Positions 57,521 through 64,000 of a stretch of 64,000 bases of DNA are shown piece after piece. Source of the stretch: Epiperipatus broadwayi (Eukaryota; Onychophora; Udeonychophora; Euonychophora; Peripatidae); contig JAQFVV010000018.1 in the NCBI GenBank assembly GCA_028023455.1, positions 4,305,800 through 4,369,799 on the forward strand, in the 5' to 3' direction. Position 1 is the first letter of the stretch. Each line of letters starts with the position of its first letter. The position numbers and the translations under genes were made by a program. The notes under the pieces are model-generated. The model made no database searches. It saw nothing but the letters and a program-made list of their open reading frames with translations, and was not told where the DNA came from.

Positions 57521-58375
57521 TCTGTGGACCCAGAAAATAAGGAAGGCCTTAATTCAACTCCCTGAAGAGGTTTTAATCAGTTCTAGAAAAAGTAATTTAT
57601 GTAAATATATAACAAGAAAGTAGGGGTTGTCATATGAATTCTACCTCCTCTAGGTTTATCAGTGTAAAGGTTTTCAAGAGGGTCTATAATAAAAACTGTA
57701 TGGAGTACTTAAGCATATTGGCCTATTCATCTTAAATGCACACTCTGAAAAGAAAAAGTTTGTGATTTTCAGCAATAACCCTTGTAGGTTGGTAAAGGAA
57801 TGGTGGAAGTTATTGTTTGAGAGGCCTCAACCCATAATGGACAATTTTTGAAATGAAGACAAGAAATATTGCATATGCCACAATTGCCCCATAAAAAATA
57901 TAGCTGTCACAATGAGAGCTATACTCAGTTTTTAGGCAAAAAAAAATGGCCAATTTCAAAACCCTGATCACTTTCCCATTATCTGAATTCCAAATTGTGT
58001 GCATTTTGCATACAAACTTGTCTCGCCATATCAAAAAGATTTAGTAGCTGCCAATTGACATATTGTTGAAAAAGTGGTGAATGTTTTTGGAACACTGAAA
58101 TTTGGGGGAAATCCAAATTAAGAAAAGATGGTCCAAATTACTCACTTTCCAATATTAATTATCTGAGGCCTAGGGGTCAGTAATTACATCATATTTCATG
58201 AAATGTCCAGAATAATCACCTATAGAGAAATGCCCTATAGGGATTGTGATGGGCAGGTTGTCAAGGTGTGAATCCTTATTCTGGGGGTTATCCTTATATT
58301 AGGGTTAGTACAGTAGTCAAAACTCCAATATCTGGATATAAAGGCCATGCATTAAACAAGGCAGTGTCTCATAGC

Positions 58376-58703
58376 AATGTTTTTATTGTGGGAACCCATG
58401 ACTAATTTGGGAAGGAATAATCTAATCACATTAATTTTCCATGATTTGAATGATTTTGAATCTGAATACCCTACTATTAGCAGTTTCCCAAAAGTTACTA
58501 TTTTAGTTAAAGAGGTCAAGATATGGGAAGTCAGATTTCTATCATCTAAAATGAAGTGTGTCAAAGGCTTAATGAATTCTTTTTTACCATTCCAGCAATT
58601 TTATCATATTACATTGGTCAATGGCCCTAAAGCCAAATTGATTCCTCAGCAGTTATGGCTTATGGTCCAATTGAACCCTGTAACCATGAACATGTGTTTT
58701 TGA
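58376..58703 (+). pseudogene. Unassigned open stretch between gag and RT
   Basis: This 108-codon frame contains NLGRNNLITLIFHDLNDFES and FPKVTILVKEVKIWEV. It lies where protease and linker sequences are expected in a gypsy-like pol. No D-S/T-G protease motif is visible. It is probably a surviving piece of pol. Confidence 0.35.
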
Positions 58704-58979
58704 TTATGTCCAAGTTTAATACAAAGAATGATTTAGGGGTTCAATTTTATGGACAGACCTAACTGTGTTATAAATTGCATCAAAAAGCAAATGACCTGCC
58801 AAGAGAAAAAAGAAATTGGGCATTACATTCTTCATCAATTATTGGTCTAAATTATATAGAAATAATTATAACTGGGCTAGATATCAAGTTGAAAATAGAT
58901 TAATTGACTGGTTTTGATATAGAAAGGAATGATGCTCTTGATGACTATTGTGTCAACATGAGGGTGTGCTTTTGAAATT

Positions 58980-59480
58980 GTCTAGGGTTATTAAAGAATG
59001 TGTTCCTACAATACACTTGAATACTTCAGATCCATTGCAATGTAAATCATACCTCATACCTACCAATATAAAGATGATGTATACAAACAGATTAGTCAGA
59101 TGATGGAATAGGGTATGCTTGTCATTAACAAATGCATGAATCAGCTTGTACATTTTAGATGTGAAATTCTTGAATTTTAGGATGATTCCAGAATGGGATG
59201 CACCACATGTTGTGCATGAACTATTGTCAAACTTTAATGAGAAAATATATTTACTTCTGTGGATCTGACTGCCAGTATTTTATCTCCACTCTTAAGACTA
59301 GAAATTCACCACTTATTGAGGGCAATCTTGTGTTTTTTGGAGGATGTCCTTTGAGTTAATTAATAATAAGGCAAGCTTAATATGTTGACTTGATTGGATT
59401 CTAACTGATGAAGTGAAAAACCTGCTTGTCATGTAAATGGATGATATCATTATTGTATTTATCTTAGCACTTACAACACC
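58980..59480 (+). pseudogene. Gypsy-like reverse transcriptase, decayed
   Basis: In mixed frames: YKDDVYKQISQMME then GMLVINKCMNQ near 59066-59140, the segment before RT motif 1 in Ty3/gypsy. FTSVDLTASI near 59250 stands for the FSxLDLxxGFxQ motif A with its catalytic Asp. MDDIIIVF near 59440-59465 stands for motif C (YIDDILIFS). Stops and shifts separate them, so no function remains. Confidence 0.6.
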
Positions 59481-59769
59481 TTAAATTATTTCTTCAGAAA
59501 TGTGATGACAAAAATATTTATAAAAGCAGCATGATAGCCACAGAAGAAATAGTTTTTATGGGTTGAAATAAATCAAACCCACTCTGATAAAACTGCTGTG
59601 ACACAAAACATTTCAGAAACAGCACACTCATTTTCTCATATTTTGTAATTTTTAAACCGTTTTTATAAAAACTTTGCTTTAGACCACCATCTAGATGTCT
59701 CAGCTGCTTAATAAGAAGGTCAAGTGGAAATGATTGGCAGTTCATCAAGATGAGTTGAATTTTGTAAAA

Positions 59770-59990
59770 TCTAAATTCCTAGATAAAGAAATTTACATTT
59801 TCCTGACTTTTAACAGCCACTCTATGTGAAAACTAATAGTTGTGAATATGGACTTGGAGTTGTATTGTTCTAGTTAGATGAAGATCAGAAGCTTCAGGTT
59901 CTATATTTTTGAGTCATTAATTCTAAGATTGCTGAACTGCATTAGTTAGTTACATAAAAGGAAGTACTGGTGGTTGTATGGGTCTTTTCT
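59770..59990 (+). pseudogene. Gypsy-like RNase H, decayed
   Basis: PLYVKTNSCEYGLGVVLF near 59818 matches the RNase H start of Ty3/gypsy (xxTDASxxGxGAVLxQ). The first catalytic Asp is changed to Asn. It is followed by LDEDQKLQVLYF and a remnant of YSxxExExLAVV (KEVLVVVWVFSKLKQF) near 59955. Confidence 0.6.
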
Positions 59991-60449
59991 AAATTAAAGC
60001 AATTTTTGATAAAGTTGCAGACTGTAGTGAAAACAAACCATAAAAGTCTAGAGTTCTATAATTGTTAATTAGTTATCACTTGGTGCGATGGAGCCTCTTT
60101 TTGCAGAAGTTCAATTATGTTGTTCAATATTATCAAGAAAAAATAATATTGTCCCGTAGAAAAAAATCTGATCAAGCATCCAAATTAATGTGTAGACATG
60201 GAAAAAACAGTTTTTACTGCAATCACATCATCAGTAAATGATTCCATCAAAAAGGATTTGGAAAAATGTAGTCAATTTATAGTCTTAGGATTCCAAATTA
60301 AGAGATGTAATTTTTTGTTTAACCAGTCAGTCAAAAGCTGTAAAGATCACTAAACCAGTAATTGGTAGAAATTTATTACACTATAGATTGATGTATGGTT
60401 TACTGATGTATAAAATTTATATTAGTAACAATAAATCATGGAGGATCAG

Positions 60450-61000
60450 TATTCATTTTTGAGTGAGGAAAAAGTTAATTTTCTATATACATTGTCTGTA
60501 TGGTCATTATGGTCCTATGAAAGTAAAGCACATAATGTGCAGACTACTGGATATGCTCCAATACTGCAAAGTATGTTTGGAGACTAGATTTTTGAAATAG
60601 TTACTATGCAGGAAAGTGACAAACTAGTCTGACAAAGGAATCCAATGGGATTTTTGCAATCAATTTTTCTGGGATATTACCATCATATCATAAAAACAAC
60701 TTTTTGTTGGTCATCTATGACTTATTCTCAATGTATTTTTCTACATACCTGGTCCAAAAAGCAGCATCTTGTGATGTAATAATGGCTTTGAGAAACTTTC
60801 AATTCCTAGTGATTGGAAAACACAAATCCATCCTTACCGATCATGCTACTTCATTTCTGTCTTCAGAATGAAGGATTGATAGAAGGCTCAAAGTGTTTTG
60901 ACACATTTTAATTTTCATCCATAACCTTCAATTCAATCTTTGTGAAAGAGTGGTGGGGACATTGAGCCAATAATTTAAGGTTTACCTTAAGAAAAACCAT
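60450..61000 (+). pseudogene. Gypsy-like integrase, decayed
   Basis: A region near 60480-60600 recalls the HxxxxGHxGxxKT and CxxC zinc-binding part. NNFLLVIYDLFSMYFSTYLV near 60695-60755 matches the integrase core motif around its first catalytic Asp (LVVIDRFSKWxxAxPL). Downstream sequence to 61.5 kb has no clear motif except weakly gypsy-like linker and C-terminal stretches. Confidence 0.5.
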
Positions 61001-61767
61001 TGTGATTGGGTCAATCTATCAGAATAAATCCATTGGTTTCACACCAGGTCTCCACTTTGGTTTTAACTGTTAATTAACATTTCTTTACCTACTACTCCAG
61101 ATAAGTTAAATTATGATTTGGAAAAAGCTAAGAAGTATATGGCAACAGGAGTGAAAATGGAGCTTACAGTGGTCACAATGTCTCAGTCAGTTTAATTAAT
61201 GTCAGAGATTTAGTATTGGTTCATACTCCTCATGTTAGCCACCTGTAGGAACATCAATATAAAAAAGTTTTTTGATATCTATAAGGGACCATACAAGATT
61301 CAGAACAAGTATGGAGTAAGTGTTTATATGACTGGTACATTAGACAGGCTAAATGGAACCTACATGCCTAGATCCTCAGGCCAAAATATATAATGAAAGA
61401 CCAGCATTGCTTTCACTCAAACTTGTCCCCATCAATCTTCATATCCTCATGGATTCTATTTTGACATTATTAAGGGAAATGAAGGATACTAATATAACTC
61501 TAGTGATGGATATCTTGCTCTATGATATTTAACTTTACAAGAGAATTGAATATGTTGGCAGTGTGTATGCCCATTGGCACATTATGTTTTTCAAAATTTA
61601 AATTTGTTTTGTTGCCATTGTTGTTGAAATGAATTTCATTAAATTGAAAAGGTCACCAGGTTAAGTGTCAAAATGTATATTTAACTTGGAAGATTCCTGT
61701 TATTGTTTTATTGAGATGCTGTGTAGTAGTCTCCAAGTGTGAGTAAGAAAAATATATACATTTTATT

Positions 61768-61840
61768 AGGGGGAAAATTGTGTAAAGGTTAGAAAAATTC
61801 ATCCTTAACATTGATTATAGTATTTTTTTAAAAAGACATA
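61768..61840 (+). repeat. Polypurine tract and start of 3' LTR (candidate)
   Basis: AGGGGGAAAA is followed after three bases by TGTAAAGGTTAGAAAAATTC, matching 52723 onward. This is the expected 3' LTR boundary of a gypsy-like element. Confidence 0.55.
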
Positions 61841-64000
61841 TATATTGTACTGCTAATGAATAGCACCACATATTATAAATAATTTTGTTTAAAATTATTA
61901 AAAAAATAAATTCCATAAACTATGTAAAGATTTTAAAATTCTAATAAATAAAATCTTTATGACTAAAATAAGTTTTGTAAAAAGAAATGAAGGTTTTAAT
62001 AAATAATATGTAAGTCAGAATAGGTTTGAGAGAGCTGTTGTTTATAAAAGTTTAGAGTTTTTTAAAAAAAGAAAGGGGAAAATTAAACATTGCATCATTT
62101 GTAAAGTTTTACAAATTAATTTATAATTCGGGGGAGAGAATTTAACTTAGAAAAGTTAAAACTATAAAAGTTTAAGGGTAAGTCTTTTACATGAAATTAA
62201 AATACTCTCTTTTCATTTAATTTAAAAAAAATAAATATATGTGAGCATAAATAATGAGGATTTTAAATATAAAGAAAATAATAAAATGTGTGCATATTAA
62301 AAATAAAATAAAATATGAAAGTTAAATATAAAAATATTAAAACAAATGAAAGCTTATAATTAAATTTTAAGAACTCAAAGATTGCACATACTGATAAGCT
62401 ACATACAAATGAATTAGCAATGGCTACTAATTAAAATTTATAAACAACAGGATTAATTAAATACAAAGCAGTGGATGAATTTAAAAACTAATTAAAAAGG
62501 ATAACAACAAGATCATCACATAAACAGGGCTGAAAATTTTGTCAGGCAGGCTTTCACATATCTAGAGTCAATCACATATTAGACTTATTTTCCAATGAAT
62601 ATAATGTAGTGTTAAGCAGCTTTCAGAGCATGCAATGAGCTCCAACCTTCAGCTGAAAGAACATCAGCAGCCTGTCCAATAAAAGCAATGCCCATCTAAT
62701 AAATTAAACCACCAAAAATTGTCTAACTGCCTTGAGTAAGAAGTAACCAGGAACCACATTTATCAGGACCACATCAGAAGCCTAAAATCCCACTGGTTGG
62801 TAAAACACATGCAGCAGCAAAGAACAAGAATGCACAATATTAAAATGCTATAGGTAATAACATTTCTTATTCCAATTTCTGATATTAATTAAAGTAGCCA
62901 TTGCAATCTTTGAGTATTATCAGAATCAGTATAATAAATGAATTCTATAGCCAGCATAAAATGAACTATTTATGTGTATGTTGATATAATAAACTAAGAG
63001 TCCTAGAACTTTGAAAATAATACAAACCAACAGCTCATATAATAGAGTGTATGTGCATTATATATATTTGGATACTTATGTTTTATGTTTATTATAATAC
63101 GTGTGAAGATATATGTTATTATGTATTATTATTTTATTCAAAAAAAAATGTTGAAGTCATAAATTAATTTTCAGTTAATTTTAAATATTTAAAATAAATT
63201 ATTTTAGAAATTAGTATTTGTTGGTCAATTTTCTTACTTATACTACTAAAAAACAATTTAGCAGAAAAGTTAGAGCAGCAATTTATTATATTATTGATTG
63301 AGCTAGTTGGGAATTGTTAGGTGCTGAATTAATTGCCATCATTCAGATTATGTTAAATACTCTGGTAGTGAGCTGGCATCTATTTTGAAACAAAAAGTGC
63401 TTTGAATAACAGGTGTTGAATTTAGCAGTCAAGAAGATTTGTGGCCTGGAAGTATAGTCATAGTTATGTATCTTATATAGCTCGGCTTGGTCATAGGTAT
63501 CCTCTGGGTATTATGCTTCTCTTCCTAGGGGACCAGTGTAGTGCAATACTTAAATTGCAGTGGAATAGAAAGAATTTATAATAAATAATTGTATCATATT
63601 TTTTCTATATTAAGTAAGTCTTACAATTTTGCTTTTCACAATTTCTATTTTCATTGACGAATAAACTTTATGCTATATTTTGGTTTTTTATTCTATCTAC
63701 CTATTGCACCAGGTTCATTTGGCTTTCCCAACATGGATGCAGAAACATCATAAATGATATAATACAGTTAAATATTTTTTTTGTTTGAAAATATTCAAAG
63801 AAATGCTAAATTGTGTAATTGTAATTAAAAAAGTGGCATAATTTAAATTACGGAATTAACCAAAACAATTTTTCTCCTAAATGAAAAGAAAGTAAAGGCA
63901 GTTAGATATTTTGGGAGAATTTAGGGCAATGAGGACAAGTAGAAAAAAATAACAAGGGGGTTGGAGTCCATCATATGTTTCATTCTAAGAAAATAAATAA
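61841..64000. other. Non-coding stretch to window end
   Basis: The first part probably belongs to the decayed 3' LTR, whose end I cannot place. No gene, RNA or recognised repeat is supported. Parts at 62520-62800 and 63280-63560 are less A/T-rich but show no motif. Confidence 0.4.

Larger units (their letters stand above)
52723..61840 (+). mobile_element. Decayed Ty3/gypsy-like LTR element with insertions
   Basis: About 60 bases starting TGTAAAGGTT at 52723 recur at 61781 (TGTAAAGGTT...ATCCTTAACATTGATT...AAAAAGACATA) and look like the starts of 5' and 3' LTRs. A polypurine tract AGGGGGAAAA lies at about 61768-61777, just before the second copy. Between them lie, in gypsy order, gag remains (56640), RT (59040-59470), RNase H (59770-59900) and integrase (60450-60830). 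The LTRs can no longer be aligned far beyond 60 bases. The 5' part holds a hammerhead repeat, a LINE 3' end and an inverted-dimer element. Confidence 0.6.

Noticed and set aside
59404-59430. CTGATGAAGTGAAAAAC as a hammerhead
   Set aside because: Too short for a stem II between CTGATGA and GAAA; it lies in the gypsy RT coding trace.

Overview
This window is extremely A+T-rich eukaryotic DNA. It is dense in (TA)n and (TTA)n microsatellites and packed with retroelements of animal type: Penelope-like elements with GIY-YIG endonucleases, APE-type LINEs and Ty3/gypsy-like LTR elements. I read it as an invertebrate metazoan nuclear genome. The species cannot be fixed from the sequence. There are no bacterial-type operons and no CRISPR array. 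The only candidate host coding sequence is a probable 3'-terminal exon at 1877-2325, whose product I do not recognise.

Layout. 1-6.5 kb: microsatellites, two copies of a dispersed repeat carrying a hammerhead-ribozyme core, two foldback elements, the putative exon and an unnamed ~330-bp repeat family. 6,558-17,388: an LTR retrotransposon with ~1.85-kb LTRs and a gag-like coiled-coil ORF but no pol. Its 3' LTR is split by a second, coding-less LTR element (13,246-16,758) with nearly identical 1.38-kb LTRs. 20.3 kb: a long (TTA)n tract. 21.3-23.1 kb: a degenerate LINE. 23.1-24.0 kb: a large inverted repeat with a tRNA-like segment. 24.5-31.3 kb: a large, GC-richer APE-type LINE with two internal tandem duplications. 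34.5-39 kb: a decayed minus-strand LINE interrupted by a head-to-head inverted pair of decayed Penelope-like elements (35.7-38.3 kb). 46.0-47.5 kb: a better preserved 5'-truncated Penelope-like element. 47.6 kb: another foldback element. 50.9 kb: a tRNA-like SINE head. 52.7-61.8 kb: a very decayed gypsy-like element, with a hammerhead repeat, a LINE 3' end and an inverted-dimer element all lying inside it.

The common thread is hammerhead ribozymes. Three unrelated-looking families match the hammerhead core (CTGANGA - stem II - GAAA - cleavage triplet): the 3' end of the Penelope-like element at 47.36 kb, both arms of the inverted-dimer element at 54.8/55.4 kb, and a dispersed repeat with at least six copies. 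In all three, the bases between GAAA and the cleavage site form a short palindrome (ACGT, ACTAGT, ATACGTAT). This is the architecture expected of ribozymes that act as dimers, as reported for Penelope-like elements. I infer that the dispersed repeat and the inverted dimer are small non-autonomous elements using Penelope-type machinery. A second theme is the pair of LTR elements: a gag-only element whose likely relative (the decayed gypsy at 56.6 kb) has a similar coiled-coil gag, and a young coding-less element nested in it.
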